Notes under the pieces: model-generated
What the model was told of the DNA's origin: nothing
The model's database searches: none
The model's input: the letters and a program-made list of their open reading frames with translations, nothing else
Position numbers and translations under genes: made by a program
Shown here: one piece after another, positions 50,725-57,298 of the stretch
Layout of the letters: each line of letters starts with the position of its first letter
Position numbering within the stretch: position 1 is the stretch's first letter
NCBI RefSeq assembly: GCF_034044715.1
Contig: NZ_JAXCLW010000010.1
Coordinates: 71,121 to 135,120, forward strand
Length of the DNA: 64,000 nucleotides
Reading direction: 5' to 3'
DNA from: Dongia_B soli
GTDB lineage: Bacteria; Pseudomonadota; Alphaproteobacteria; Dongiales; Dongiaceae

Positions 50725-51093
50725 GGTTGGGCGGACACGGCAGGAATCGCCGTCAATCTTATTTACTTCATTCTGCCGCTTTGGGTGATGGTCGGATTCT
50801 GCGACTGGATGTGCCACCGCGCGCGAACTGAACGCACCACAGGGCCTATGAAGGCCTCGGCCGCGCATGAACCGACCGGCTATTGGGACCTCGTTTATGC
50901 CAACGCCCACGGCCATCTCACCGGTTGAGCAGCGCGTGCCGGATTTCCTCTCGATCTTCGTGCTGGGGAAGCAGCAGCCATTCGATTGGAGCCTCCGATT
51001 CCGCCATCCGCCGGTAAATCCAATTACCTTTGGGCATTGATGGGGGTGATGGCGCTCAATTTGCTGATGTTGTTGCGGCATATCGAAGAATGA
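50725..51093 (+). pseudogene. Decayed small membrane-protein gene
   Basis: Three frames read in order give pieces of one protein. The first is GWADTAGIAVNLIYFILPLW with VMVGFCDWMCHRARTERTTG, then AHEPTGYWDLVYA, ending in a stop near 50929. The second, shifted frame gives ISPVEQRVPDFLSIFVLG and FDWSLRFRHPPV, ending at a stop near 51040. The third gives LWALMGVMALNLLMLLRHIEE to 51093. From memory this matches a family of alphaproteobacterial membrane proteins (CHR..RIE.TSG, HE.T..WD..YA, ITPIEQHVHSFLE, WSLR...PP), with about 40 residues missing after TTG. No start codon is evident. The family has no known function. Confidence 0.65.
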
Positions 51094-51152
51094 GGCGAGG
51101 GGACACCGGGTCCCCCGTCCTCGATTAGATCGCGGGAATTCTCCACGATGCG

Positions 51153-51692
51153 CTATAGCCGATAGTCGTTCTCCTGCGGATGCGGAGCGAAGCGATGGGT
51201 GCCGCCTGTGCCAATATCCATCAGTTCCCGCAGATGTTCCCGAGCACGGCAAAGACGCGAGCGCACGGTGCCGACGGGGATGTCCAGAATATTGGCAACC
51301 TCATTATATTCTCGTTGCTCAAGGCAAATCAGCCGCACGATCTGGCGGTGCGACGAACTGAGGCAGGAATAGGCCCGGCGCAGGTCGCGGACCTCGTGGC
51401 GAACTTCCTGATTACCTTTATGGGGGATCGCGGAATCGAGATTGCCGTCCTTGGTGAGGACGGGGCTGCGCTTCTTCACTTCGTTGATGAAGCTGTTGTG
51501 AAGGATAGTCATGAGCCACGAGCGAAGGTTCGTACCGGGCTGCCATTTGTCGATATTGGCAATTGCACGAACCAGGCATTCTTGGATCAAATCGTCGCTT
51601 CGCTCTGAATCGCGGGTGAGAAACAGGGCATAACGCCGAAGCCGGGGGATCTCTTCTTCGATGCGACGGAAGATATCGTCGTTTTTCTTCAT
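51153..51692 (-). CDS. ECF-type RNA polymerase sigma factor (EcfG-like)
   Basis: Sigma factor of 179 residues. Region 2 spans IPRLRRYALFLTRDSERSDDLIQECLVRAIANIDKWQPGTNLRSWLMTILHNSFINEVKK, and region 4 is LSSSHRQIVRLICLEQREYNEVANILDIPVGTVRSRLCRAREHL, with a 40-residue linker between. This is the general pattern of alphaproteobacterial EcfG-like factors. No NepR anti-sigma or PhyR gene adjoins it, so it is a paralogue or differently controlled. GGGAG lies 8 bases before the ATG. Its own upstream region lacks GGAAC-N17-GTT, although neighbouring genes carry it. Confidence 0.9.
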   Translation of the reverse strand: MKKNDDIFRRIEEEIPRLRRYALFLTRDSERSDDLIQECLVRAIANIDKWQPGTNLRSWLMTILHNSFINEVKKRSPVLTKDGNLDSAIPHKGNQEVRHEVRDLRRAYSCLSSSHRQIVRLICLEQREYNEVANILDIPVGTVRSRLCRAREHLRELMDIGTGGTHRFAPHPQENDYRL

Positions 51693-52011
51693 CTCGAATA
51701 CTCCCTGGAGCCAGATATTGAGCTAGATCGGTAAATCGCTACAGATATGTCGGGGGAAGTAGTCTTGAACGTCTTGTCACTCAGATTTAGGCGCAGGGAC
51801 GGCCGGGGTGAAAACAAAAAACCGCTACTGAATTCACGATATTTTGTCTCGCTGAAGCTGCGTTGTTGGTGAGTTGGCACAATGATCGCAGCGAGGGCCC
51901 GGGTGAAGCCGGTCACGTGAGCTGTCCCTGATCTCGCTTGCGGTAGGATGCAGCCTCTCACCTGTCATATAGCTGGCTTTACGGGGCGGCCGGATGGACT
52001 GACGGCCCCAC
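51693..52011. other. Intergenic region upstream of the sigma factor gene
   Basis: Lies between the sigma factor start (leftward) and the uracil-DNA glycosylase stop. It is A/T-rich at 51780-51860. No GGAAC-type stress promoter, no anti-sigma gene and no recognisable frame were seen on either strand. Confidence 0.45.
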
Positions 52012-52692
52012 CTAGGCGAGATATTTCCTGGCGTGTTTCAGATCACTGATGAAACCTTGCTTTTCGCGATGACGTGACGCGTCGTCGCGTTGCCGAAGGA
52101 TGAAAGATGGGTGAATTGAAACCAGCAGCGCGCCCTGCCAGTCGCGCTCGCGCCGTAACTTGTCTGCCTGCGGAATCGTGTCCGGCACCGCTGCGGCATC
52201 TGGCATACCGATCGTCATGATCTGTCCACGCGACTTGCCAACGGCGACGGATCTACCCAGCAATCCCCGCACTGCGGAAGCGCCCAATGCGAGAATCAGG
52301 CGCGGCTGCACCAACCGTACTTCCTGCCACAGCCACCATTTGCAAATGTCGATCTCGCCTGCCGTCGGTCGTTGATGCAGCCGCCGCTTGCCGCGTGGCT
52401 CGAATTTGAAATGCTTCACGACATTGCTGACATAAACCATGTCACGGTCAAAACCCGCGGCTTCAAGGGCCTCATCGAGAATCCGGCCGGCGGGCCCGAC
52501 GAAAGGATGGCCGGCACGCTCTTCCTGGTCGCCCGGCTGTTCACCCACCAGCATCAGCGATGCGGTGAGCGCGCCTTCGCCGAATACCGCACGTCCGCCG
52601 CACTTCCAGATATCGCAGCGCTTGCAGGTGGCCGTTTCCTTGGCGAGGGCGGCGAGGGATTTGCCGGCCTTTGCTGTACGGCTTGCTTCCAT
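52012..52692 (-). CDS. udgX: Uracil-DNA glycosylase, UdgX type
   Basis: DNA-repair enzyme of 226 residues in the iron-sulfur uracil-DNA glycosylase superfamily. Motif A reads GEQPGDQEERAGHPFVGPAGR (residues 50-70). The stretch GKRRLHQRP contains the KRRxH loop specific to UdgX, with His106 as the residue that in mycobacterial UdgX bonds covalently to the abasic site after uracil removal. HPSFILR is the second conserved motif. Cys23, Cys26, Cys31 and Cys117 are candidate cluster ligands. A GGAAC-N17-GTT promoter sits 30 bases upstream of the ATG, so it is probably a stress-induced repair protein. Confidence 0.92.
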   Translation of the reverse strand: MEASRTAKAGKSLAALAKETATCKRCDIWKCGGRAVFGEGALTASLMLVGEQPGDQEERAGHPFVGPAGRILDEALEAAGFDRDMVYVSNVVKHFKFEPRGKRRLHQRPTAGEIDICKWWLWQEVRLVQPRLILALGASAVRGLLGRSVAVGKSRGQIMTIGMPDAAAVPDTIPQADKLRRERDWQGALLVSIHPSFILRQRDDASRHREKQGFISDLKHARKYLA

Positions 52693-52721
52693 CAGATGCA
52701 GTCTCCGTCGGCTGCAAGGTC

Positions 52722-52746
52722 AACACCAGCTTGCCTCGCTTGTTCC
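52722..52746 (-). promoter_or_regulatory. General-stress sigma promoter for udgX, GGAAC-N17-GTT
   Basis: On the minus strand GGAAC covers 52746-52742 and GTT 52724-52722. The -10 lies 30 bases from the udgX start. It stands back to back with the site at 52774-52798. Confidence 0.72.
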
Positions 52747-52773
52747 GCCTTATTGAGATGAAGGAAGGTGACG

Positions 52774-52798
52774 GGAACAAGCAAAGATGCCGGATGTT
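52774..52798 (+). promoter_or_regulatory. General-stress sigma promoter, GGAAC-N17-GTT, rightward
   Basis: GGAAC 52774-52778 and GTT 52796-52798. It points to the Gly-rich secreted protein gene 84 bases downstream and forms a divergent pair with the udgX promoter. Confidence 0.7.
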
Positions 52799-52882
52799 GC
52801 TTTCCATATGTCGGCCGATAAAAGTCGCGGATCGCAAAGGCGTGAATAGCGACCGGCCTTTTACTGCAATGGAGCATCCATC

Positions 52883-53302
52883 GTGAATTTAACCACCGCG
52901 AAATATCTCGGCTCGCTTTCGATTATCCGCGGCATTGCACTTGTCCCACTTTTCGCCATGCCGTTGGCCGCTACGCCTTTGAGTGCTCATGCCGGTTCAA
53001 ACGGAAGCGAAGCGCAGCCCATCCAGCTTGCGGCTTGCGGTACCGGCCAAACGGAAGATTCCTCCGGGGCTTGCGTAAACGAAAACGATTCCAGCAAGGG
53101 CAATACCGGCGGCATGGGTACGAACGGTTCGGGCGCCGGCAATGGCGATAGTGGCGGCAACGGCACGGGCGCTGGCAGCGGTTCAGGCGGTGGCAGTGGC
53201 GGCGCCGGCAGCGGTTCAGGTAGCGGCTCCGGCGGAGGTGCGGGCGGCTCAGGTGGTGGTTCAGGTGGTGGCTCCGGCGGCGGCGGCGGCGGCGGGTCCT
53301 AA
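52883..53302 (+). CDS. Gly/Ser-rich secreted protein of unknown function
   Basis: Not assigned to a family. The 139-residue product has an N-terminal export signal (SIIRGIALVPLFAMPLAATPLSAHA, residues 13-37). Then comes a short segment with a Cys pair, Cys52 and Cys64 (LAACGTGQ, SSGACVN), and a tail of about 65 residues made almost wholly of Gly and Ser with a few Ala and Asn. The tail would be disordered and flexible, as in surface or matrix proteins. A divergent stress-type promoter pair lies upstream, so induction with udgX is likely. No ribosome site stands out before the ATG. Confidence 0.7.
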   Translation: MNLTTAKYLGSLSIIRGIALVPLFAMPLAATPLSAHAGSNGSEAQPIQLAACGTGQTEDSSGACVNENDSSKGNTGGMGTNGSGAGNGDSGGNGTGAGSGSGGGSGGAGSGSGSGSGGGAGGSGGGSGGGSGGGGGGGS

Positions 53303-53386
53303 GGGACGGTTACCTCGCTGACGGTGCTCGACCGGCGGTAACCCGTGTGACCATCTACCCGGTGGGTACAGCTGACGGAGGCGTGG

Positions 53387-53599
53387 ATGGAACTGCGACA
53401 TGCGGATTACGAAAACCTCATCGCGCGCCTCGAGAGGGGCGACTCCTCCGCCGAGGAACTCGCCGCAATCCGAAAGGAAGCTGCACAATGTTTGAGAGAT
53501 GCGCTCCAGCGGATCGCGCAACTGGAGCACCAGATCGCAAATATGCAGCGGGCGATCCGGGATGCGGTCACCGAGACCGGCGCCGCGCGAGATGCGTGA
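53387..53599 (+). CDS. Small coiled-coil hypothetical protein
   Basis: Not recognised. A 70-residue charged helical protein (HADYENLIARLERGDSSAEELAAIRKEAAQCL, then ALQRIAQLEHQIANMQRAIRDAV) with heptad-like spacing suggesting a coiled coil. GGAGG lies 5 bases before the ATG. It lies between the Gly-rich and PRC-barrel genes and may belong to the same stress group. A short inverted repeat GGTTACC/GGTAACC (53308-53314, 53337-53343) lies in its leader. Confidence 0.65.
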   Translation: MELRHADYENLIARLERGDSSAEELAAIRKEAAQCLRDALQRIAQLEHQIANMQRAIRDAVTETGAARDA

Positions 53600-53658
53600 G
53601 TTTTAAGGATTTCTGAACATTTTCTGGCGATCACCCACCCCCAAAGAAGGAGGCAATC

Positions 53659-54048
53659 ATGGCAACGCAAATACCCAAGAGTGAAAAGACATTGAACAAG
53701 GACGAGACCTATAGCCTTATTTCGGCCGACAAGGTCCAACGAACATCGATCTACAACTCGAACGGCGACAACTTGGGCGAAGTCGAAGACCTGATGATCG
53801 ACAAAGTGAGCGGCAAGGTCGCTTACGCAGTGGTCAGCTTCGGTGGGTTCCTCGGCATGGGCGCACAGCGCCGTGCGCTGCCCTGGTCCGTGCTAACTTA
53901 TGATACCAGTCGCGAGGGTTATGTCATCGACGCGCAGGATGACATCATACGCAACACGCCCGAGGCGCAATCCGAAGAGACCTATTCCGATAGGGAGTGG
54001 GGTACACGACTGCACAATCACTATGGCGTGCCGCCTTATTGGATGTGA
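53659..54048 (+). CDS. PRC-barrel domain protein
   Basis: Soluble protein of 129 residues with a PRC-barrel: SLISADKVQRTSIYNSNGDNLGEVEDLMIDKVSGKVAYAVVSFGGFLGMG, residues 14-63, followed by RRALPWSVLTYD and a charged C-terminus. Stand-alone PRC-barrel proteins of this type are common stress-induced proteins of alphaproteobacteria. AAGGAGG lies 6 bases before the ATG. No GGAAC-type promoter was found directly upstream (TGAAC occurs at 53613 but without a matching -10). Confidence 0.9.
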   Translation: MATQIPKSEKTLNKDETYSLISADKVQRTSIYNSNGDNLGEVEDLMIDKVSGKVAYAVVSFGGFLGMGAQRRALPWSVLTYDTSREGYVIDAQDDIIRNTPEAQSEETYSDREWGTRLHNHYGVPPYWM

Positions 54049-54178
54049 GACTCTTTCCTCGTCCGCAGCCGGTCGCAGCGCGCCCCGTCCTATCCTGTCC
54101 GGCTATAAACCTAACTGGTGTGGGATGGCCGCGCTACGACGCGGCTATCCTGCGAACGCGCATAAGGGAGACGTAAAA

Positions 54179-54217
54179 ATGGTTTACAAAGCCCTTGCCG
54201 TTCACGATTTTTTGTAG
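54179..54217 (+). CDS. Possible 12-residue peptide (MVYKALAVHDFL)
   Basis: An ATG at 54179 preceded by a strong ribosome site (AAGGGAG, 8-base spacing) opens a frame of only 12 codons ending at TAG 54215-54217. No family is known. It could be a leader peptide, or the stub of a gene truncated by an early stop. Shown because the ribosome site is better than that of many real genes nearby. Confidence 0.3.
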   Translation: MVYKALAVHDFL

Positions 54218-54291
54218 GGTCGATCCTAGGCCCTGTCACGTGACGCCAGTGCGAGTTGCGCTAATATCAGATGCAAGGAGCGTGTTGCAAA

Positions 54292-54474
54292 ATGACGAAG
54301 ATCAACAACGCCGGGCAATACGAAGATAAATTGCACGACCTGCAGAAACACGATTCCCCGCGAACGCCAAGTAACGAGAAAAAGAAGCGAGCCTTGGAAG
54401 GCGAAACCGCCGATTACGGCCAAAAACTGCATGACAGGGAAACCAAGGGACGCCCCAATCGCAAGTCCCGGTAA
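54292..54474 (+). CDS. Small, highly charged hypothetical protein
   Basis: Not recognised. A 60-residue hydrophilic, lysine-rich product (NNAGQYEDKLHDLQKHDSPR, NEKKKRALEGETADYGQKLHDRETKGRPN) with two similar segments, YEDKLHD and YGQKLHD, suggesting an internal repeat. Likely disordered, in keeping with the stress proteins around it. AAGGAG is 11 bases before ATG 54292; ATG 54271 is an alternative that would overlap this site. Confidence 0.6.
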   Translation: MTKINNAGQYEDKLHDLQKHDSPRTPSNEKKKRALEGETADYGQKLHDRETKGRPNRKSR

Positions 54475-54632
54475 AGAATGCTGCGCGGAACATTGCCGCC
54501 GCGTGGAGGAGTGCGGCTATCCGGTCAACCTGCTGTATCACCGCTGCAACAGCTCCGTGTCGGGTATGTGCCGATGAATCGGGCGGGTGGATAAAGAGCA
54601 ACGGCGTCCTTATATCAAGCCGGCAGAAGCCG

Positions 54633-54657
54633 GGAACCAAAACCCATAAACATTGTT
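54633..54657 (+). promoter_or_regulatory. General-stress sigma promoter, GGAAC-N17-GTT, before galU
   Basis: GGAAC 54633-54637 and GTT 54655-54657. The galU ATG is 131 bases downstream, leaving a sizeable leader. Confidence 0.68.
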
Positions 54658-54788
54658 CTGATGGACACTGAGCTTAAGGAATTGGGGGTTTGAGAAGATT
54701 GGAAGAACGGGGCAACAGCGTTCCTGATCCCGCCAATAAAACCTTCATGACCGGCTCAGGCCATCGATCCACTCAGGAGATTTACACG

Positions 54789-55604
54789 ATGCGCGCGACG
54801 ATTCGTACCGCTGTCATTCCTGCTGGCGGCCTAGGGTCCCGACTGATGCCCTTAACCCGTGCAGTACCCAAAGAATTGCTGCCGGTTTGGAATAAGCCCG
54901 TCTTGCAATATGCCGTTGAAGAGGCAGTCGCGGCGGGTATCGAACGTATCGTCATCGTCACAGCGCCGGGGAAGGACAGCCTGCAGCGCCATTTCGCCAA
55001 TGATAAGCTCGACGGTGCCTGCCGGATCGATTTCGTCATTCAGGAAACCGCGCGCGGCCTGGGTGACGCGATCCGCGTCGCAGCCCCGCGCAACGAAGAT
55101 ATCGCCGTTCTGCTGCCAGACGAATTGCTGATGGGTGGCAATTGCCTGAAGGGCCTGGTGGACTGCCACGCGCAGCGTGGCGGCAGCGTGCTTGCGGTAC
55201 AGAAGGTACCGCTGGCGGATGTGCGCCGCTACGGCATCGTCGACGTGGTGACCACCGATGGCTACGGGCTGGAAGTCAAGGCGATGGTGGAGAAGCCGTT
55301 GCCGGAAAAGGCGCCGTCGCAGCTTGCCATCATCGGCCGTTATGTGCTGGATGCAACAGTGATTGACCGCCTGCAGGATGCGCGCCCGACGGTGAACAAC
55401 GAAATCCAGCTTACCGATTCCATCGCCGCCACCTGCGGGCTGGAACCGGTGACGGCCATCCACTATGACGGCGAACGCTATGATTGCGGCAGCTTCAGCG
55501 GCTTGCTCCAAGCCAACATGGCGGTCGCGCAGCTTGAAGAGCCGGCAGTGGTCGCGCCGTTCTTGCATGCTCAGCGCAGCGATATTCATGTCGATGCCGC
55601 ATGA
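54789..55604 (+). CDS. galU: UTP-glucose-1-phosphate uridylyltransferase
   Basis: Cytoplasmic nucleotidyltransferase making UDP-glucose from UTP and glucose-1-phosphate for exopolysaccharide, LPS and trehalose synthesis. The N-terminal nucleotide-binding motif IPAGGLGSRLMPLTRAVPKELLPVWNKPVLQYAVEEA (residues 10-46) is diagnostic; later motifs VMVEKPLP-like (AMVEKPLPEKAPS) and the sugar-binding region near GRYVLDATVID also fit. Length 271 is slightly short for GalU (about 290). AGGAG precedes ATG 54789; a TTG-initiated extension to 54690 is unlikely. A stress-type promoter lies upstream, pointing to stress-linked polysaccharide or trehalose production. Confidence 0.9.
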   Translation: MRATIRTAVIPAGGLGSRLMPLTRAVPKELLPVWNKPVLQYAVEEAVAAGIERIVIVTAPGKDSLQRHFANDKLDGACRIDFVIQETARGLGDAIRVAAPRNEDIAVLLPDELLMGGNCLKGLVDCHAQRGGSVLAVQKVPLADVRRYGIVDVVTTDGYGLEVKAMVEKPLPEKAPSQLAIIGRYVLDATVIDRLQDARPTVNNEIQLTDSIAATCGLEPVTAIHYDGERYDCGSFSGLLQANMAVAQLEEPAVVAPFLHAQRSDIHVDAA

Positions 55605-55756
55605 CCAATGAGCGTCCTCCCCACCTGCCGCCGGAGAAGGCAAGAGCCGGCCGTATCAGCGGCCGGGTCGTCACTGTCCTGGTCGCGGGTTTCGTGCTGG
55701 TCGTCCTGTTGTTAGGCGGCGCATGGCTCTACTGGTCGGGAACGACGCCGAAATAG
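55601..55756 (+). CDS. Small single-span membrane protein coupled to galU
   Basis: A 51-residue product starting at the ATG that overlaps the galU stop (ATGA). It has a basic N-terminus (PPHLPPEKARAGRISGR) followed by one hydrophobic span (VVTVLVAGFVLVVLLLGGAWLYW) and a short polar tail. Translational coupling and a clean membrane topology support a real gene; function unknown. An intrinsic terminator follows 22 bases later. Confidence 0.65.
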   Translation: MTNERPPHLPPEKARAGRISGRVVTVLVAGFVLVVLLLGGAWLYWSGTTPK

Positions 55757-55778
55757 CCGGCGACATAAGTTGATGAAG

Positions 55779-55810
55779 AAAGGGCGGCCGGATCGGCCGC
55801 CCTTTCTTTT
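55779..55810. terminator. Bidirectional intrinsic terminator after galU unit
   Basis: Twelve-base perfect stem AAAGGGCGGCCG / CGGCCGCCCTTT with a 3-base loop, followed by CTTTT on the plus strand and preceded by TTC on the other. Confidence 0.85.
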
Positions 55811-55833
55811 GCCATCATACCGGCTATGAAAAA

Positions 55834-55855
55834 GGGGCGGCCCTTGGGCCGCCCC
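55834..55855 (-). terminator. Intrinsic terminator of the CsbD-like gene
   Basis: Ten-base perfect stem GGGGCGGCCC / GGGCCGCCCC with a tiny loop. On the minus strand it is followed by TTTTTC. It lies 27 bases beyond the stop of the CsbD-like gene. Confidence 0.8.
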
Positions 55856-55882
55856 CATCGCTTAATGCGAAGTAGCGAACGG

Positions 55883-56098
55883 CTAGGTCCGCCAGATACC
55901 GGCATTCGACTGACGGAACTTCTCGACCTGCTTTTCCGCTTCATCTTTTGCAACGCCGTAGCGTTCCTGAATGCGGCCGGCAAGTTCGTCGCGCTTGCCT
56001 TCGAGGACGTCGAGATCGTCGTCCGTCAGCTTGCCCCATTGTTGCTTGATCTTGCCTTTGAGCTGTTTCCAGTTGCCTTCCATTTCATCGCTGTTCAT
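55883..56098 (-). CDS. CsbD-like stress protein
   Basis: Small hydrophilic protein of 71 residues matching the CsbD/YjbJ family: MNSDEMEGNWKQLKGKIKQQWGKLTDDDLDVLEGKRDELAGRIQ, then ERYGVAKDEAEKQVEKF. Members are abundant general-stress proteins of unknown mechanism. AAGGAG lies 7 bases before ATG 56098. A GGAAC-N17-GTT promoter begins 37 bases upstream and a terminator follows, making a single-gene stress unit. Confidence 0.95.
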   Translation of the reverse strand: MNSDEMEGNWKQLKGKIKQQWGKLTDDDLDVLEGKRDELAGRIQERYGVAKDEAEKQVEKFRQSNAGIWRT

Positions 56099-56134
56099 GG
56101 CTCCGCTCCTTTTCCAAAAGGATGACAACACAAA

Positions 56135-56159
56135 AACCGTGAAGCGGACCTGTTGTTCC
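56135..56159 (-). promoter_or_regulatory. General-stress sigma promoter of the CsbD-like gene, GGAAC-N17-GTT
   Basis: On the minus strand GGAAC covers 56159-56155 and GTT 56137-56135. The distance of 37 bases to the ATG is ideal. A known stress gene family behind it supports the reading of the other five sites. Confidence 0.75.
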
Positions 56160-56234
56160 CCTGAACCCGGTTCGTCTGGTTGACAATCCCGTGTGTCGTC
56201 GGTTCGATAAGGCCTTGCAATTATCGGGCAGGAA

Positions 56235-57278
56235 ATGAGAGCGTTTTTCCACGAGGACCAACGGTTACACCGTCCAAAGCAGTTCATGCGCGCGGGCCGG
56301 CTCGCCGAGCCGACAGATGTGCCGCAGCGGCTGGACCCATTGCTGGCTGCGTTGACCCGGCACGGCATTACACCCGAGATGCCGCAAGATCACGGCCGCG
56401 CCCCGGCCCTGGCGGTTCATGCTCCCGGTTATCTCGATTATCTCGCGACCGCTTATCAGCGCTGGCAGGATCTCCCCAATGCCGGACCGGAGGTGCTGCC
56501 CAATCTGTCGCCCTACTGGAATGCCGTGCCAGGCATGCAACGGCCACCTTGTCCCTCGGAGGCGATCATTGCCCAGACCGGCTATTATCTCGGAGATCTC
56601 GCCGTGCCGCTCGGACCGGATAGCTGGATCTCGATCATAGCGGCTTCACATGTGGCTGCCAGCGCCGCCGATGCGGTGCTGTCGGGTGCGCCGGCGAGCT
56701 ATGCTCTTTGCCGTCCTTCGGGTCATCATGCCCGGGCCGATCGGGCCAATGGCTTCTGTTATGTCAACAATGCGGCCATTGCGGCGCAGCGCCTGAGGGA
56801 AAAATTTGCTCGCGTGGCGGTGTTGGATGTCGATGCCCATCACGGCGACGGCACGCAGGAGATCTTCTACGCTCGCGGCGATGTGCTGACCGTCTCCATG
56901 CATGCCGATCCGAAGATCTATTATCCCTTCTTCACCGGTTATGAGGCGGAACGCGGCCATGGCGAAGGGGCGGGGGCGAACCGCAATATCCCGATGCCGC
57001 GCGGCGCGTCGGATGAGGATTTCCACGGCGCCATCGACAGCGCTCTGGCGACGATCAGGGCCTTTGGCGCAGAAGCGCTGATCCTGTCGCTTGGCTTCGA
57101 CAGCCATCGCGACGATCCGATCGGCATTCTCGGGGTGACGACAGCAGGCTTTGGCGGTGTCGGCCGCGGCATTCGGCAGCTCGGCCTGCCGGTCGTGGTG
57201 GTGCAGGAAGGCGGCTATCAGATCGAGGTGATCGGCGATTGCCTGGGCGCCTTCCTGGACGGTTTCGTGCAGGGCTGA
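56235..57278 (+). CDS. Histone-deacetylase-family protein (acetylpolyamine amidohydrolase-like)
   Basis: Zinc amidohydrolase of 347 residues in the arginase/deacetylase fold. The His dyad is His164-His165 in RPSGHHARADRANGFCYVNNAAIAA; zinc ligands are Asp200 and His202 in VAVLDVDAHHGDGTQEIFY, with a third Asp in LSLGFDSHRDDP; the late EGGY supplies the transition-state Tyr. The N-terminus MRAFFHEDQRLHRP is typical of bacterial acetylpolyamine amidohydrolases, which release polyamines from N-acetyl forms. The window holds three polyamine-type importers, but none is adjacent. Convergent with a GlxA-like regulator. Confidence 0.9.
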   Translation: MRAFFHEDQRLHRPKQFMRAGRLAEPTDVPQRLDPLLAALTRHGITPEMPQDHGRAPALAVHAPGYLDYLATAYQRWQDLPNAGPEVLPNLSPYWNAVPGMQRPPCPSEAIIAQTGYYLGDLAVPLGPDSWISIIAASHVAASAADAVLSGAPASYALCRPSGHHARADRANGFCYVNNAAIAAQRLREKFARVAVLDVDAHHGDGTQEIFYARGDVLTVSMHADPKIYYPFFTGYEAERGHGEGAGANRNIPMPRGASDEDFHGAIDSALATIRAFGAEALILSLGFDSHRDDPIGILGVTTAGFGGVGRGIRQLGLPVVVVQEGGYQIEVIGDCLGAFLDGFVQG

Positions 57279-57298
57279 ATGCCTCGCAGCCAGAGCTC

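Noticed and set aside
51689..51961. 90-codon minus-strand frame upstream of the sigma factor as NepR-like anti-sigma
   Set aside because: The translation is low-complexity and Ser/Arg-rich without the NepR helix pattern, and it overlaps the sigma start.
53308..53343. GGTTACC/GGTAACC hairpin as terminator of the Gly-rich gene
   Set aside because: Only seven base pairs, a 22-base loop and no T-run, so it is too weak to call.
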